Notes: generated from the letters alone by a model not told the origin. DNA of 64,000 bases from Proteiniclasticum aestuarii (GCF_017368455.1 NZ_JAFNJU010000004.1:186001-250000); one strand, 5' to 3'. Counted from the first letter of the stretch, positions 19,924-32,900 are shown. A program made the numbers and translations.

Positions 19924-21562
19924 ACTGCACCCCCTCTAGATACGCTTCCATGGTTTTCAGGGTGATACCGCCATTGACGATTTCTATGACATAATCATAT
20001 TTTTCGGAAACCCCTTTATAAAATCTATGAGAGATGGCAATGACGGTGGTATCCAGAGAAAGTATCGTATCTTCCACATGTCTCCCCAGCGTTTCATCCA
20101 AGGCGGAAGTCACTTCGTCCGCAAATAGAATCTGCGGTTTGCGGATGATCGCTCTGGCGATGGAGATTCTCTGACGCTCTCCACCGGAGAGATTCTTGCC
20201 GTTTTCCTCGATGACTTCGGAAAGACCCTGTTCTTTCTTCTCTAGGAGAGATTTGAGCCCCGCCCCTTTCACAGCATTTTCCATCTCAGCTTCTGGATAT
20301 TCTCGGAACAAGGCGATGTTGTTCCTTATGGTGTCCTCAAAGAGAAATACATCCTGGTAGATGAAACTGGCATGTTCATTGAAGCTGTCTTCTCTGATCT
20401 GTTTCAGATTGACCCCATCCACGAGAATCTCCCCCTGGTAATGCTCATGCACTTTTGAGAGCAGGTTGATCAGTGTGGATTTACCTGCTCCACTTGATCC
20501 TTTCAGAAGATACTTCTTCCCCTTTTCTATTTTCAGATTCGCATCCTTCAGCACGATTTTATCCTCATAACTGAACGACAGATTCCGGATTTCAATATCC
20601 CGGTCGAAGGCATATTGCATGACTTCATCGGTTTTTTCGCTGTCCTCATCTCTCTTCAGAATATTCTCGATGATGGTGGCATTGGACTTCAGTACATTAA
20701 AGAGCGGCATGATTTCGGTGATGGGCCAAATGGTGGAACTGGCCATACTGAAAGTGAACATGAGTCTGGCCAGATCAAACCCTTCTTCCGCCGTGGAGAT
20801 GACATAGTAGAGAATCAGAATGGTGGTGATGAACCCCAGAAAATTGGAGAATCTCCCCTGCCAGAAGGTGAAGATGAAATAATTCGCCTTTCGTCTTTCC
20901 AGCCTGTCCGTTTCCTTCATGGAATTCAGAAGAAACCTGTCTTCAATCCGGTTCAGCTTCAGAATCTCCAATCCTGAAAATGTATTGGATACATTCACCG
21001 TGAACGCCTCATTACTTCTTTGCACCTCTTCCTGCATCTTTATGGTCCGCTTCTGAAAAGATCTGTTGATGAAAAAGACACCGAGCGATACCAGCAGCAT
21101 CATCAGTGCAAGCCTATAATCCAGATAGAATAGAATCAGAAGACTCACGGAATATATGGATGCACCGAAAAACAGATTCAGCAGCGCATGAAAGTACTTT
21201 CCCTCGAAAGTATTGATGTCATTGACCAGGTTTGAAATATACTCATTCCTCAGTTTTCTGTTGAAGCTTCTGGTGGTCTTCGTCATGATGTTTTTGAAGG
21301 CTTCCATTCGGATTCTGAGCGTTGTGTCACGCATGAACCCAATTCGAAGAAGTCTGGATGCAATGAAAATGAGCGCCGCGTATATAAACGCGAAAAGCGC
21401 AAAAATGCTGTATTTCAAGAGATCGTCCATACTCCGGGTCTGGACCACCCCTGCAATCTCGGCGATGGCCAGGTTCGTCAGAATGTACTCCGTGATGAGT
21501 ATGCCGCACCCGATGAGATATTTGATGAATCCTTTTCTGTCCTGGAAAAGCAATGTACGCAT
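19916..21562 (-). CDS. ABC exporter half-transporter (membrane domain fused to ATPase), first subunit
   Basis: A 548-residue partner of the downstream half-transporter. The N-terminal part is a six-helix exporter-type membrane domain. The ATPase domain carries Walker A G-S-S-G-A-G-K-S-T, signature L-S-G-G-E-R-Q-R, Walker B ending L-F-A-D-E and H-loop I-S-H-R. Both partners keep the catalytic Glu, unlike many heterodimeric exporters with one dead site. It has a good GGAGG before the ATG at 21562. No peptide substrate, immunity or protease gene is next to the pair, so the cargo cannot be named. Confidence 0.85.
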   Translation of the reverse strand: MRTLLFQDRKGFIKYLIGCGILITEYILTNLAIAEIAGVVQTRSMDDLLKYSIFALFAFIYAALIFIASRLLRIGFMRDTTLRIRMEAFKNIMTKTTRSFNRKLRNEYISNLVNDINTFEGKYFHALLNLFFGASIYSVSLLILFYLDYRLALMMLLVSLGVFFINRSFQKRTIKMQEEVQRSNEAFTVNVSNTFSGLEILKLNRIEDRFLLNSMKETDRLERRKANYFIFTFWQGRFSNFLGFITTILILYYVISTAEEGFDLARLMFTFSMASSTIWPITEIMPLFNVLKSNATIIENILKRDEDSEKTDEVMQYAFDRDIEIRNLSFSYEDKIVLKDANLKIEKGKKYLLKGSSGAGKSTLINLLSKVHEHYQGEILVDGVNLKQIREDSFNEHASFIYQDVFLFEDTIRNNIALFREYPEAEMENAVKGAGLKSLLEKKEQGLSEVIEENGKNLSGGERQRISIARAIIRKPQILFADEVTSALDETLGRHVEDTILSLDTTVIAISHRFYKGVSEKYDYVIEIVNGGITLKTMEAYLEGVQYE

Positions 21563-21604
21563 AAGAGCCTCCTCTATGGAATGTATATAGGTCTTCTCCA
21601 GACT

Positions 21605-21623
21605 AACATAACATTGTTACGTT
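21605..21623. promoter_or_regulatory. Possible operator upstream of the exporter pair
   Basis: A 19-bp imperfect palindrome, AACATAACA-T-TGTTACGTT, with 8 of 9 positions matching. It lies about 45 bp upstream of the first exporter start. It resembles a dimeric regulator site. No regulator gene is adjacent, and I could not place a convincing promoter around it. Confidence 0.35.
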
Positions 21624-21745
21624 GTAAAGCGCTGTTTGAAATTATCCTTCTGCTACTATATCAGTCTATCCAGCAAATCATACTCTCCATACTTTTCACT
21701 TTATCAAGACTTTGTTTCACCCTTCTTCGCAACAACCCTGGACAT

Positions 21746-21783
21746 AAAAAAAAGCCAGAAGATAAATTTCTTTATCCTCTGAC
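21746..21783 (-). terminator. Terminator after the first tuf gene
   Basis: On the minus strand a 13-bp stem (GTCAGAGGATAAA / TTTATCTTCTGGC, with G-U pairs) with a GAAA loop is followed by eight T. It ends the rpsL-rpsG-fusA-tuf transcript before the exporter genes. Confidence 0.92.
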
Positions 21784-21807
21784 TTCTTCAATCTACCTGA
21801 TTACCGG

Positions 21808-23020
21808 ATTACTCGTTGATTGTTGTTACAACGCCTGAACCTACGGTTCTTCCGCCTTCTCTGATCGCGAATCTCAGACCTTCGTCCATAGCGATTGGTG
21901 TGATCAGTTCAACATTCATGTCGATATGGTCTCCAGGCATTACCATTTCCATTCCATCTGGAAGCTTGATGTTTCCTGTTACGTCCGTTGTTCTGAAGTA
22001 GAACTGTGGTCTGTAACCATCAAAGAATGGTGTATGTCTTCCGCCTTCTTCCTTCTTCAGCACGTATACCTGTCCTACGAACTTGGTATGTGGCTTTACG
22101 GATCCTGGCTTAGCTAGAACCTGTCCTCTTTCGATTTCAGATCTCTGGATTCCTCTCAGAAGTGCTCCGATGTTGTCTCCAGCCTGCGCTGAATCAAGAA
22201 GCTTTCTGAACATCTCTACTCCTGTACATACTACCTTTCTGGATTCTTCCTGCAGGCCTACGATTTCTACTTCGTCTCCTACCTTCAGTACTCCAGTCTC
22301 CACTCTTCCTGTTGCTACGGTTCCTCTTCCTGTGATGGTGAATACGTCCTCTACAGGCATCAGGAATGCTTTGTCGGTCTGTCTCTCTGGTGTTGGGATG
22401 TAGCTGTCGATGGCTGCCATCAGTTCCATGATTGGCTTGATCTTCTCTGGATCGGTTGGGTTATCCAGTGCTTCCAGTGCGGAACCTGCGATAACTGGTG
22501 TATCATCTCCTGGGAAATCATACTCGTTCAGAAGCTCTCTTACTTCCATTTCCACCAGCTCAAGTAGTTCTGGGTCATCCACCATGTCTGCCTTGTTCAG
22601 GAAGACTACGATGTAGTTAACTCCTACTCTTGATGCAAGAAGGATATGTTCTCTTGTCTGTGGCATTGGACCATCTGCTGCGGATACAACAAGAATTGCT
22701 CCATCCATCTGTGCTGCTCCGGTGATCATGTTCTTGACATAGTCAGCATGTCCTGGGCAGTCTACGTGAGCATAGTGTCTGTTTTCAGTCTCATACTCTA
22801 CGTGGGAAGTATTGATGGTAATACCTCTTTCCTTCTCTTCTGGTGCTTTGTCGATCTGGTCGTACTTTGTTGCTGTAGCTCCACCTGTCTGTGATAACAC
22901 AGTTGTGATTGCTGCTGTCAGCGTGGTCTTACCATGGTCAACGTGTCCGATGGTTCCGATGTTGACGTGTGGCTTATTTCTCTCGAATTTTGCTTTTGCC
23001 ATTACTTTCTCCTCCTTAAA
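21808..23020. repeat. tuf direct repeat, copy 1 (about 1,213 bp)
   Basis: The sequence from one base outside the tuf stop codon to ten bases past its Shine-Dalgarno appears identical to 38759-39971. Both copies give the same protein and the same shadow reading frames on the opposite strand. The flanks diverge immediately outside. Confidence 0.9.
21809..23002 (-). CDS. tuf: Elongation factor Tu, copy 1
   Basis: EF-Tu, 397 residues, delivers aminoacyl-tRNA to the ribosome as the GTP complex. G-H-V-D-H-G-K-T near residue 19, D-C-P-G-H-A-D-Y and N-K-A-D are the GTPase motifs. Domains 2 and 3 follow. It is the last gene of the str cluster, 25 bp after fusA, and a strong terminator follows. A second, apparently identical gene lies at 38760-39953. 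Confidence 0.98.
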   Translation of the reverse strand: MAKAKFERNKPHVNIGTIGHVDHGKTTLTAAITTVLSQTGGATATKYDQIDKAPEEKERGITINTSHVEYETENRHYAHVDCPGHADYVKNMITGAAQMDGAILVVSAADGPMPQTREHILLASRVGVNYIVVFLNKADMVDDPELLELVEMEVRELLNEYDFPGDDTPVIAGSALEALDNPTDPEKIKPIMELMAAIDSYIPTPERQTDKAFLMPVEDVFTITGRGTVATGRVETGVLKVGDEVEIVGLQEESRKVVCTGVEMFRKLLDSAQAGDNIGALLRGIQRSEIERGQVLAKPGSVKPHTKFVGQVYVLKKEEGGRHTPFFDGYRPQFYFRTTDVTGNIKLPDGMEMVMPGDHIDMNVELITPIAMDEGLRFAIREGGRTVGSGVVTTINE

Positions 23021-23027
23021 ACTCTAA

Positions 23028-25094
23028 TTAAGCGTTTTTCTTTCCTGCGATTTCTTCCTGAATGCTCTTAGGAACTGGCTCATAGTGATCAAATTCCATG
23101 GAGTAAACACCTCTACCCTGGGTTTTAGATCTTAGCGTAGTTGCATATCCGAACATTTCTGAAAGTGGTACGAATGATGCAACAACCTTGGCTCCTGCTC
23201 TATCGCTCATACCTTCGATTCTACCTCTTCTGGAGTTGATGTCACCAATTACGTCTCCCATGTAGTCTTCTGGGACAATGACTTCAACCTTCATCATAGG
23301 TTCAAGAATTACTGGGTCAGCCTTTGCCATAGCATTCTTGAATGCCATGGAACCAGCTACCTTAAAGGCCATTTCATTGGAGTCGACATCATGGTATGAT
23401 CCGTCTACAATTCTTGCCTTGAAGTTGATGGTTGGGTAACCACCGATAACACCCGCCTGGGATGCTTCTCTGATACCCTGGTCAACTGCTGGAACATATT
23501 CTCTTGGAACAACACCACCAACGATGCCGTTTTCGAATGAATACTCTTCTTCAGTTGGAATCAGTTCGATGACGGCATGACCATACTGTCCACGTCCACC
23601 GGACTGTCTTACAAACTTACCTTCAGCCTTGACAGCCTTCTTGATGGTTTCCTTGTAAGCAACCTGAGGTGCACCGACATTACATTCCACTTTGAATTCT
23701 CTCTGCAGTCTGTCAACGATGATCTCAAGGTGAAGCTCACCCATACCCGCAATGATGACCTGTCCAGTATCCTGGTCGGTGAAGGTCTTGAAGGTCGGAT
23801 CTTCTTCAGCCAGCTTCGCCAGCGCAATACCCATCTTTTCCTGACCAGCCTTGGTCTTTGGTTCGATGGCAACAGAAATAACTGGCTCTGGGAATACCAT
23901 GGATTCCAGAATGATCTGGTCTGTATCTACACAAAGAGTATCTCCTGTAGTAGTATCCTTCAGACCAACAACCGCTCCGATTTCTCCGGCTCTCAGCTCT
24001 TCCACTTCCTGTCTGTGGTTTGCGTGCATCTTAACTAGTCTACCGACTCTTTCCTTCTTGCCCTTTGTAGAGTTGATTACATAGGAACCGGAAGTCATGA
24101 CACCGGAATAGATTCTTGTGAATGCAAGTCTACCAATGAATGGGTCTGTCGCAATCTTGAACGCAAGTGCGGACATAGGCGCATTATCATCAGCAGGTCT
24201 TGAATCTTCTTCACCATCAGGTGTGACCCCTGCGATGGCTGGGATATCCACTGGTGAAGGAAGGTAATCCACTGCAGCATCGATCATTTCCTGTACGCCC
24301 TTGTTCTTGTATGAAGAACCGCATATTACTGGAACGATTTCGTTGTTGATGGTTCCCTTTCTCAGGGCAGCCTTCATTTCTTCAACAGTGATTTCTTCGC
24401 CTTCCAGGTACTTCATGGTCAGATCTTCATCAAGATCCGCCACTGCTTCCACAAGGATCGCTCTGTATTCATCTGCTCTGGCCTGTACGCTTTCTGGAAT
24501 AGGTCCTATTTCGATCTCTTTTCCAAGATCGTCAAGATGAACGATTCCTTCCATTGTTACAAGGTCAACTACACCCTTGAATCCCTGTTCAGACCCGATT
24601 GGAACCTGAATTGGCACTGCGTTGCACTTCAGTCTGTCCTTGATGGTTTCAACGGACTTGTAGAAGTCTGCTCCGGTTGCATCCATCTTGTTGATGTATA
24701 CAATTCTTGGCACGCCATATTTGTCAGCCTGTCTCCATACGGTTTCAGTCTGTGGTTCAACACCGCTCTTTGCATCCAGAACTGTAACAGCTCCGTCAAG
24801 CACTCTCAAGGAACGTTCTACTTCAACAGTGAAGTCTACGTGTCCTGGGGTGTCGATGATATTGATAACATGTCCCTTCCAGTTTGCTGTTGTAGCAGCG
24901 GAAGTGATTGTAATTCCTCTTTCTTTTTCCTGAGCCATCCAGTCCATCTGTGATTCACCACTATGTGTCTCACCGATTTTATGAACCTTTCCTGTATAGA
25001 AAAGTATACGCTCAGTTGTGGTCGTTTTTCCTGCGTCGATATGTGCCATAATCCCTATATTACGAAACATTTCTAAAGGGAACTCTCTTGCCAC
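23028..25094 (-). CDS. fusA: Elongation factor G
   Basis: EF-G drives translocation, 688 residues. GTPase motifs [18 protein letters not shown] and N-K-M-D are present, followed by domains II-V. I chose GTG at 25094 (M-A-R-E-F-P-L-E...), seven bases after AGGAGG. The reading from 25127 would translate the Shine-Dalgarno, and the nearer ATG is out of frame. It lies between rpsG and tuf. Confidence 0.97.
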   Translation of the reverse strand: MAREFPLEMFRNIGIMAHIDAGKTTTTERILFYTGKVHKIGETHSGESQMDWMAQEKERGITITSAATTANWKGHVINIIDTPGHVDFTVEVERSLRVLDGAVTVLDAKSGVEPQTETVWRQADKYGVPRIVYINKMDATGADFYKSVETIKDRLKCNAVPIQVPIGSEQGFKGVVDLVTMEGIVHLDDLGKEIEIGPIPESVQARADEYRAILVEAVADLDEDLTMKYLEGEEITVEEMKAALRKGTINNEIVPVICGSSYKNKGVQEMIDAAVDYLPSPVDIPAIAGVTPDGEEDSRPADDNAPMSALAFKIATDPFIGRLAFTRIYSGVMTSGSYVINSTKGKKERVGRLVKMHANHRQEVEELRAGEIGAVVGLKDTTTGDTLCVDTDQIILESMVFPEPVISVAIEPKTKAGQEKMGIALAKLAEEDPTFKTFTDQDTGQVIIAGMGELHLEIIVDRLQREFKVECNVGAPQVAYKETIKKAVKAEGKFVRQSGGRGQYGHAVIELIPTEEEYSFENGIVGGVVPREYVPAVDQGIREASQAGVIGGYPTINFKARIVDGSYHDVDSNEMAFKVAGSMAFKNAMAKADPVILEPMMKVEVIVPEDYMGDVIGDINSRRGRIEGMSDRAGAKVVASFVPLSEMFGYATTLRSKTQGRGVYSMEFDHYEPVPKSIQEEIAGKKNA

Positions 25095-25166
25095 ATGGAC
25101 TCCTCCTCTCGTGATTATATTGCACAAAACTGTTTCAGCTATGCCAAAACAGTTCTATGCTCAAAA

Positions 25167-25664
<498 letters not shown>

Positions 25665-25675
25665 TCATCGGTACT

Positions 25676-25691
25676 CGGTGATTCTTCACCG
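25676..25691 (-). other. Hairpin in the rpsG leader
   Basis: A perfect 6-bp stem CGGTGA / TCACCG with a 4-nt loop, about 40 bases upstream of the rpsG start. No T-run follows. It could be part of an S7-type autoregulatory site, but that is speculation. Confidence 0.35.
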
Positions 25692-25744
25692 CAAAGCGCT
25701 CTGTGTATTCTATATGAATGAAAACCTACTATTTTCCAATCTAT

Positions 25745-25774
25745 ATCCTAAACATAGCACTATGTCATTGTCAA
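25745..25774 (-). promoter_or_regulatory. Candidate promoter for rpsG-fusA-tuf with palindromic spacer
   Basis: On the minus strand a perfect -35 TTGACA (25774-25769) is followed after 18 bp by -10 TAGGAT (25750-25745). The spacer contains the perfect palindrome ACATAG-CA-CTATGT (25752-25765, read on plus). The -35 abuts the rpsL stop codon. Confidence 0.5.
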
Positions 25775-26155
25775 CTATTTCTTGACTTTGGGTTTCTTCG
25801 TACCATACTTTGATCTGCTCTGCATTCTACCAGTAACGCCAGCGCTGTCTAGAGCACCTCTTACGATATGGTATCTTACACCTGGTAAGTCCTTAACTCT
25901 TCCGCCTCTGATCAGAACAACACTATGTTCCTGCAGGTTATGACCTACGCCACCGATGTATGCGGTAACTTCAAATCCGTTTACAAGTCTTACTCTCGCA
26001 ACTTTTCTAAGGGCTGAGTTCGGCTTCTTAGGAGTAGTAGTCTTAACTACAGTACATACGCCTCTCTTCTGAGGAGCTTCCTTAAGGGCTGGTGAACCAG
26101 TCTTATAAATAACTGTTTCCCTACCTTTTCTTACTAATTGGTTAATAGTTGGCAT
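25775..26155 (-). CDS. rpsL: 30S ribosomal protein S12
   Basis: S12 (uS12), 126 residues, at the decoding centre. The streptomycin-site blocks K-K-P-N-S-A-L-R-K and R-V-K-D-L-P-G-V-R are wild type, predicting sensitivity at this locus. The second of two adjacent ATGs (26155) is preferred, seven bases after GGAGG. The small L7Ae-like gene often found between rpoC and rpsL in Bacillota is absent. Confidence 0.97.
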   Translation of the reverse strand: MPTINQLVRKGRETVIYKTGSPALKEAPQKRGVCTVVKTTTPKKPNSALRKVARVRLVNGFEVTAYIGGVGHNLQEHSVVLIRGGRVKDLPGVRYHIVRGALDSAGVTGRMQSRSKYGTKKPKVKK

Positions 26156-26285
26156 CATTTCACCTCCATTTTGATGTGTGTATCTATATTACATTTAATA
26201 TAGCAGTTTAACATGGAACAAAAATCTGTTCCGGCAGTTGTGATTCCACTGAATATTTTACCTCATATGAAAACATTAGTCTTTA

Positions 26286-26362
26286 AATAACTTTTAAGTT
26301 ATTGTGAAGAGTCTTCAGCATGAAGATCAAACCGCTCCAGAACCGGACAGGTCCGATTCTGG
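26286..26362. other. rpoC-rpsL intergenic region with two inverted repeats
   Basis: The 265-bp gap (26156-26420) contains no gene I can support. It holds AATAACTT-TT-AAGTTATT (26286-26303) and a 12-bp stem CCAGAACCGGAC / GTCCGATTCTGG with one mismatch (26337-26362). Neither has a clear T-run on the minus strand. They may end the rpoBC transcript or stabilise it. Confidence 0.45.
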
Positions 26363-26420
26363 TCAGTCAAAATCACACAAAGATTATTTTATCACCATAC
26401 TTTGGCAATGTAAAGAAAAA

Positions 26421-29400
26421 TTATTCTTCTTCAAAAAGGTCAACTTCATCAACCTCAGGCATTTCTACCATTTCTCTCTCCGTTGAGAGCTTGATGTGGT
26501 TGTATCTTCTCATGCCTGTACCAGCAGGAATGAGCTTACCAATGATGACATTTTCCTTCAGACCAAGCAGTGGATCGATCTTTCCCTTTATGGCTGCATC
26601 GGTCAGGACTCTAGTGGTTTCCTGGAAGGATGCTGCGGAAAGGAAGGAATCCGTTGCAAGGGATGCTTTGGTGATACCCAGAAGAACCTGCTCGCCTTCA
26701 GCTTCCTGAAGTCCCAGTTCTCGTACTCTCCTGTTTTCCTCTTCGTAATCGAAGATATCCACAAGGACACCTGGCATCAGACTGGTATCGTTGGCTTCCG
26801 CCACCTTCACCTTTCTGGTCATCTGTCTTACGACAACTTCGATATGCTTGTCATTGGTATCAACACCCTGAAGACGATACACCTTCTGCACTTCTGCAAG
26901 GAGGTATTCTCTTACGCCCTTGATCCCCTTGATTCTCACGATATCGTGGGGGTTGATGGACCCTTCCGTGATGCTGTCCCCTGCTTCCACAACGTCTCCG
27001 TCGTGGACTTTCAGTCTGGAACCGAAGGAGATGTCGTAGGTGTATTCTTCTCCGTCTTCGGATAGAACATAAACCACTCTCTTCTTCTTTGTTTCATCTA
27101 TTCTTACGGTACCCTTGATATCGGATACAACAGCAAGTCCCTTAGGTTTTCTGGCTTCAAAGAGCTCTTCTACTCTAGGAAGACCCTGGGTGATATCGGA
27201 TCCGGCTACTCCACCTGTATGGAAGGTTCTCATGGTCAGCTGGGTTCCAGGTTCTCCGATACTCTGTGCGGCAATGATGCCCACGGATTCACCGATGTTG
27301 ATTCTCTGTCCGGTAGCCATGTTCATGCCGTAGCACTTACCGCAGACACCGACCTTCGTCTTACAGGTGAATACGGATCTGATGTAGACACGTTTCACAC
27401 CGACTTCATCGATTTTTTCCGCCATGAGCGGTTCGATGTATTCGTTCTTTCTTACAAGGATTTCACCATCCAGCGGATTGATGATATCCTCAAGGGCATA
27501 TCTTCCTGTCAGTCTTTCAGCCAGTGTCTCTACGATTTCAGCACCCTCACGGATGGCTTCAATGTAGATTCCTTCTTCCGCTCCGCAGTCCGCTTCTCTT
27601 ACGATCACGTCCTGTGACACGTCAACAAGTCTTCTTGTCAGGTAACCTGAGTCAGCGGTTTTCAGCGCTGTATCCGCATTACCCTTTCTGGCTCCATGGG
27701 TGGAGATGAAGTACTCGGAGATGTTCAGTCCTTCCACGAAGGAGGCTCTGATTGGAAGTTCGACGATTTTACCCGATGGATTGGCCATAAGTCCTCTCAT
27801 ACCAGCAAGCTGCTTGATCTGGGACTTGGAACCTCTCGCACCGGAATCGGCCATCATGAATATAGGATTGTACTGATCCAGAGAGTCCATTAGGGCATCC
27901 GCCACATCATCTGTGGTCTGTGTCCATTTCTCGATGACTCTTTCATATCTTTCGTCTTCGGAAATAAGTCCTCTTCTGAACATATTTTCAATCTTCTTGA
28001 CTGTCGCATCCGCGTCAGCAAGGAGTTCTTTCTTCTTTTCCGGAACGATCATATCTGAGATCGCAACGGTTACCGCACCGATGGTGGAATAGTGGAAACC
28101 AAGGGACTTGATTTCATCCAGCATCACGGATGTTCTGGTTGGACCATACTTGATGTAACATCTGTTGATGATCTTCTCCAGCTGCTTTTTACCAACGAGG
28201 AAGTTCACTTCCAGCATCATTTCATTGCCTGGAATGTCTCTGTCCACGAATCCGAGGTCCTGTGGAATGGATTCGTTAAAGAGAAGCTTTCCAAGGGTTG
28301 TCTGAATGATGGCCTTCCTGACTTCTCCATCTATGGTCTTGCTGACACGAACCTTTATGGATTCCTGCAGTGTCACATTGCTGAGCTGATAGGACATGAG
28401 CGCTTCTTCCTTGGAGGAGAAGATCTTCATCTCGTTTTCAGGCACTTCCTTCTCCATGGTCAGGTAGTATCCACCAAGGACCATATCCTGGGAAGGTACT
28501 GCCACTGGCTTACCATCGGATGGTTTCAGGATGTTTCCGGAAGCGAGCATCAGGAATCTTGATTCCGCCTGCGCTTCCATGGAAAGTGGAACGTGCACAG
28601 CCATCTGGTCACCGTCGAAGTCCGCATTGTATGCTGTACATACCAGCGGATGAAGCTTGATCGCTCTACCTTCGATGAGCACAGGCTGGAATGCCTGAAT
28701 ACCCAGTCGATGCAGTGTAGGAGCACGGTTCAGAAGTACTGGATGGTCTGTGATGACCTCTTCCAGAATATCCCATACCTGAGGCTGAATCTTTTCAACC
28801 ATTCTCTTTGCACTCTTGATGTTATGCGCTGTACCGTTTCTGACCAGCTTTTTCATGACAAAAGGCTTGAACAGCTCAAGAGCCATTTCCTTAGGCAGTC
28901 CGCACTGGTACATCTTAAGCTCCGGTCCGACAACGATAACGGAACGTCCGGAGTAGTCTACTCTCTTACCAAGAAGATTCTGTCTGAATCGTCCCTGCTT
29001 ACCCTTCAGCATATCGGATAGAGACTTGAGCGGTCTGTTTCCAGGACCCGTTACCGGTCTGCCACGTCTGCCGTTGTCGATGAGGGCATCCACTGCTTCC
29101 TGAAGCATTCTTTTTTCATTTCTTACAATGATGTCTGGAGCGCCAAGGTCAAGGAGTTTTTTCAGTCTGTTGTTTCTGTTGATGACTCTACGATACAGGT
29201 CATTCAGGTCAGATGTGGCGAATCGTCCACCATCCAGCTGAACCATCGGTCTGATATCCGGTGGAATCACAGGAATCACATCAATGATCATCCAGTCCGG
29301 TCTGTTGCCGGATTGTCTGAAGGATTCCACTACCTCAAGTCTTCTGATGATTCTGATCTTCTTCTGACCGGTAGCTGTCTTCAGCGCTTCTTTCAGTTCA

Positions 29401-29969
29401 ACGCTCATGGCATCCAGGTCAAGTTCTGCCAGGAGATCCTTCACCGCTTCCGCACCCATCTTCGCTTCGAAAGCGCCGTAGCCTTCCTGCTCGATGTGTT
29501 CTCTGTATTCTCTTTCCGAAAGGATCTGCTTCTTCATCAGTGTGGATTCCTTAGGATCCAGCACCACATAGGAAGCGAAATACAGGATTCTTTCAAGAGA
29601 TCTTGGACTCATATCCAGGATCAGTCCCATTCTGGAAGGTATTCCTTTGAAATACCAGATATGGGATACTGGGGCAGCCAGTTCGATGTGCCCCATTCTC
29701 TCTCTTCTTACTTTGGACTTCGTTACTTCAACGCCGCAGCGGTCGCAGACGATCCCCTTATACCTAACTCTCTTGTATTTACCACAATGACACTCCCAGT
29801 CCTTCATAGGTCCAAAGATACGCTCACAGAAGAGCCCGTCTCTTTCCGGTTTCAGTGTTCTGTAGTTAATGGTTTCAGGCTTTTTAACCTCACCTCTTGA
29901 CCAGCTTCGGATCTCATCTGGAGATGCAAGACCGATCTTCAAGGCATCAAAATTATTTAATTCTATCAA
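26421..29969 (-). CDS. rpoC: DNA-directed RNA polymerase subunit beta'
   Basis: Beta' subunit, 1182 residues. The N-terminal zinc site (C-H-C-G-K-Y-K-R ... C-D-R-C-G-V-E), the Mg-binding [14 protein letters not shown] and the second zinc site ([13 protein letters not shown]) are present. The start is TTG at 29969 behind GGAGG, and the frame upstream is only the Shine-Dalgarno. It follows rpoB after a 19-bp gap. Confidence 0.98.
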   Translation of the reverse strand: MIELNNFDALKIGLASPDEIRSWSRGEVKKPETINYRTLKPERDGLFCERIFGPMKDWECHCGKYKRVRYKGIVCDRCGVEVTKSKVRRERMGHIELAAPVSHIWYFKGIPSRMGLILDMSPRSLERILYFASYVVLDPKESTLMKKQILSEREYREHIEQEGYGAFEAKMGAEAVKDLLAELDLDAMSVELKEALKTATGQKKIRIIRRLEVVESFRQSGNRPDWMIIDVIPVIPPDIRPMVQLDGGRFATSDLNDLYRRVINRNNRLKKLLDLGAPDIIVRNEKRMLQEAVDALIDNGRRGRPVTGPGNRPLKSLSDMLKGKQGRFRQNLLGKRVDYSGRSVIVVGPELKMYQCGLPKEMALELFKPFVMKKLVRNGTAHNIKSAKRMVEKIQPQVWDILEEVITDHPVLLNRAPTLHRLGIQAFQPVLIEGRAIKLHPLVCTAYNADFDGDQMAVHVPLSMEAQAESRFLMLASGNILKPSDGKPVAVPSQDMVLGGYYLTMEKEVPENEMKIFSSKEEALMSYQLSNVTLQESIKVRVSKTIDGEVRKAIIQTTLGKLLFNESIPQDLGFVDRDIPGNEMMLEVNFLVGKKQLEKIINRCYIKYGPTRTSVMLDEIKSLGFHYSTIGAVTVAISDMIVPEKKKELLADADATVKKIENMFRRGLISEDERYERVIEKWTQTTDDVADALMDSLDQYNPIFMMADSGARGSKSQIKQLAGMRGLMANPSGKIVELPIRASFVEGLNISEYFISTHGARKGNADTALKTADSGYLTRRLVDVSQDVIVREADCGAEEGIYIEAIREGAEIVETLAERLTGRYALEDIINPLDGEILVRKNEYIEPLMAEKIDEVGVKRVYIRSVFTCKTKVGVCGKCYGMNMATGQRINIGESVGIIAAQSIGEPGTQLTMRTFHTGGVAGSDITQGLPRVEELFEARKPKGLAVVSDIKGTVRIDETKKKRVVYVLSEDGEEYTYDISFGSRLKVHDGDVVEAGDSITEGSINPHDIVRIKGIKGVREYLLAEVQKVYRLQGVDTNDKHIEVVVRQMTRKVKVAEANDTSLMPGVLVDIFDYEEENRRVRELGLQEAEGEQVLLGITKASLATDSFLSAASFQETTRVLTDAAIKGKIDPLLGLKENVIIGKLIPAGTGMRRYNHIKLSTEREMVEMPEVDEVDLFEEE

Positions 29970-29987
29970 GGGTAATCCTCCCTTCAA

Positions 29988-32900
29988 TTACTCTAAATCT
30001 TCAGCGAAACTGTTTGAACTTACTTCTTCGAAATCATCCTCGTCTTTTATCACGTGGGTTTTTTCAGTTATTTCCTCTGGAACATCAATGATTGTATCCT
30101 CTGGGGAGTCAATCCTGATGGCCTTGAGTTCTATGGAAGCCTCTTCGTACTCGGAATCTTCTTTAAGCTCGATTTCCTCTCGCTCGTCGTTCAGCACCTT
30201 CACATTGAGGCAAAGGGCCTGCAGTTCCTTGATCAGTACTTTAAAGGATTCTGGCACTCCAGGTTGTGGAATGTTTTCACCCTTGACGATGGATTCGTAG
30301 GTTTTCACTCTACCCACCACGTCATCGGACTTCACGGTCAGAATTTCCTGGAGCGTATGAGCGGAGCCGTAAGCTTCCAGTGCCCAAACTTCCATTTCAC
30401 CGAATCTCTGTCCACCGAACTGCGCTTTACCACCAAGTGGCTGCTGCGTAACCAGTGAATAAGGTCCTGTACTTCTGGCATGAATCTTGTCATCAACCAG
30501 ATGCGCAAGCTTCAGGATATACATGTATCCTACCGTAACTTCATTATCAAATGGTTCTCCGGTTCTTCCATCATAAAGGACGGTCTTACCGTTTTTGTTG
30601 AATCCGGCTCTTTCCAGTGTCTCCTCGATATCCTTTTCGGATGCTCCGTCAAATACCGGAGTAGCCACATGCCAGCCAAGCTTCGCTGCTGCCCATCCTA
30701 AATGAACTTCAAGCACCTGTCCGATGTTCATACGGGATGGAACACCCAGTGGATTCAGACAGATCTGCAGCGGTCTTCCATCAGGAAGGAACGGCATATC
30801 TTCTTCTGGGAGGACTCTTGAGATAACACCCTTGTTACCATGACGTCCAGCCATTTTGTCTCCAACTGAGATTTTTCTTCTCTGAGCGATGTAACATCTT
30901 ACGAGCATATTCACGCCAGGTGGTAGCTCGTCCTGATTGTCTCTTGTGAAGATCTTGATGTCCACGATGATACCAGCGGCGCCATGAGGCACTCTCAGGG
31001 AAGTATCTCTTACTTCTCTCGCCTTTTCACCGAAGATTGCACGAAGCAGTCTTTCCTCTGAAGTCAGATCCGTTTCACCCTTTGGTGTGACCTTACCGAC
31101 CAGAATGTCTCCTGCTCTTACTTCAGCACCGATTCTGATGATTCCTCTTTCGTCGATATCCTTCAGGGAGTCTTCTCCGACGTTTGGAATGTCTCTTGTG
31201 ATTTCTTCAGGCCCGAGCTTCGTGTCTCTGGCTTCCGCTTCATACTCTTCGATATGGATGGAAGTGAACACATCGTCTCTGACGAGTTCTTCTGAAATCA
31301 GCATCGCATCTTCATAGTTGTAACCTTCCCAGGTGATGAATCCCATTCGGATATTCTTACCCAGAGCGATTTCTCCCAGGTCTGTGGAAGGACCGTCTGC
31401 AAGAAGGGATCCTCTTTCCACATGTTCTCCCTTGACCACAAGCGGCTTCTGGTTGATACATGTACCCTGGTTGCTTCTCTTGAACTTCAGCAGTTTATAA
31501 TGATCAATGGATCCGTTGTCGTCTCTCTTGATCTTGATTTCATTTGCACTTACATAGATGACCGTACCTTCGTTTCTTGCCTTGGGCAGTACTCCGGAGT
31601 CTAAGGCAGCCTTGTACTCGATTCCTGTTCCCACATAAGGAGCAGCAGGTTTCAGAAGTGGAACCGCCTGACGCTGCATGTTGGATCCCATCAGTGCTCT
31701 GGAAGCATCATCATTCTCAAGGAATGGAATCATCGCTGTCGCAACAGAAACGATCTGACGTGGAGAGATATCCATCAGGTCTACCTCTTCCTTTGGAACA
31801 ACCAGTACGTCTTCTCTGTATCTTACGGTTACTCTGTCATCAATGAACATGGAGTTTTCATCCAGAAGTTCATTGGCCTGGGCAACCAAGAGTTCATCTT
31901 CCTCATCTGCAGTAAAGTACTTCACATCCGTGGTGACCTTACCTGTCCCCTTTTCCACGATTCTATAAGGCGTTTCGATGAATCCATATTCATTGACACG
32001 CGCATAGGTGGACAGGGAGTTGATGAGACCGATGTTCGGACCTTCAGGTGTCTCAATGGGACACATTCTTCCATAATGGGAATGATGTACGTCTCGGACT
32101 TCAAATCCGGCTCTTTCTCTGGAAAGACCACCAGGCCCCAGAGCTGAAAGTCTTCTCTTATGCGTAAGCTCAGAAAGCGGATTGGTCTGGTCCATGAACT
32201 GTGACAGCTGGGAGGATCCGAAGAATTCCTTCACTGAAGCAGTTACCGGTCTGATGTTGATCAGCGCCTGTGGGGTGATATTGTCCTGATCCTGAATCGT
32301 CATTCTTTCCTTCACGACTCTTTCCATTCTGGAAAGACCGATTCTGAACTGATTCTGGAGAAGCTCTCCCACGGATCGCAGTCTTCTGTTTCCGAGATGA
32401 TCGATGTCATCCACGTGTCCTACGCCATGGCCTAGGCCGATTTCGTAGCTGATGCTCGCGAAGATGTCATCCTTCAGCACATGCTTTGGAATCAGGTTAT
32501 GGATATTCTTCTTCAGCTCATCCTTCAGTTCATCTTCAGGAAGATTCTGGTCCAGAATACTCTTCAGTGTTGGATAATGCACCATTTCCTTGATATGAAG
32601 CGCTTTCGGGTCAAATGATACAAAATCGGACAGGTGAACAAAATGGTTGCCGATGACACGCACTACCTGCTCTTCTACAAGAATATCAACAAAGTTGATT
32701 CCTGCAGCCATGATTTCATGCGCGATGTCTCTGGTGATTCTTTCTCCCTTGGATACCAGGATTTCTCCAGTTTCGCCATTGACCACATCTTCTGCGGCGG
32801 TCTGATTATAAAGTCTGCCCGCAATGGACAGCTTCTTGTTGAACTTGTAACGACCTACCTTGGATAGGTCATATCTCTTCGCATCGAAGAACAGGGAATC

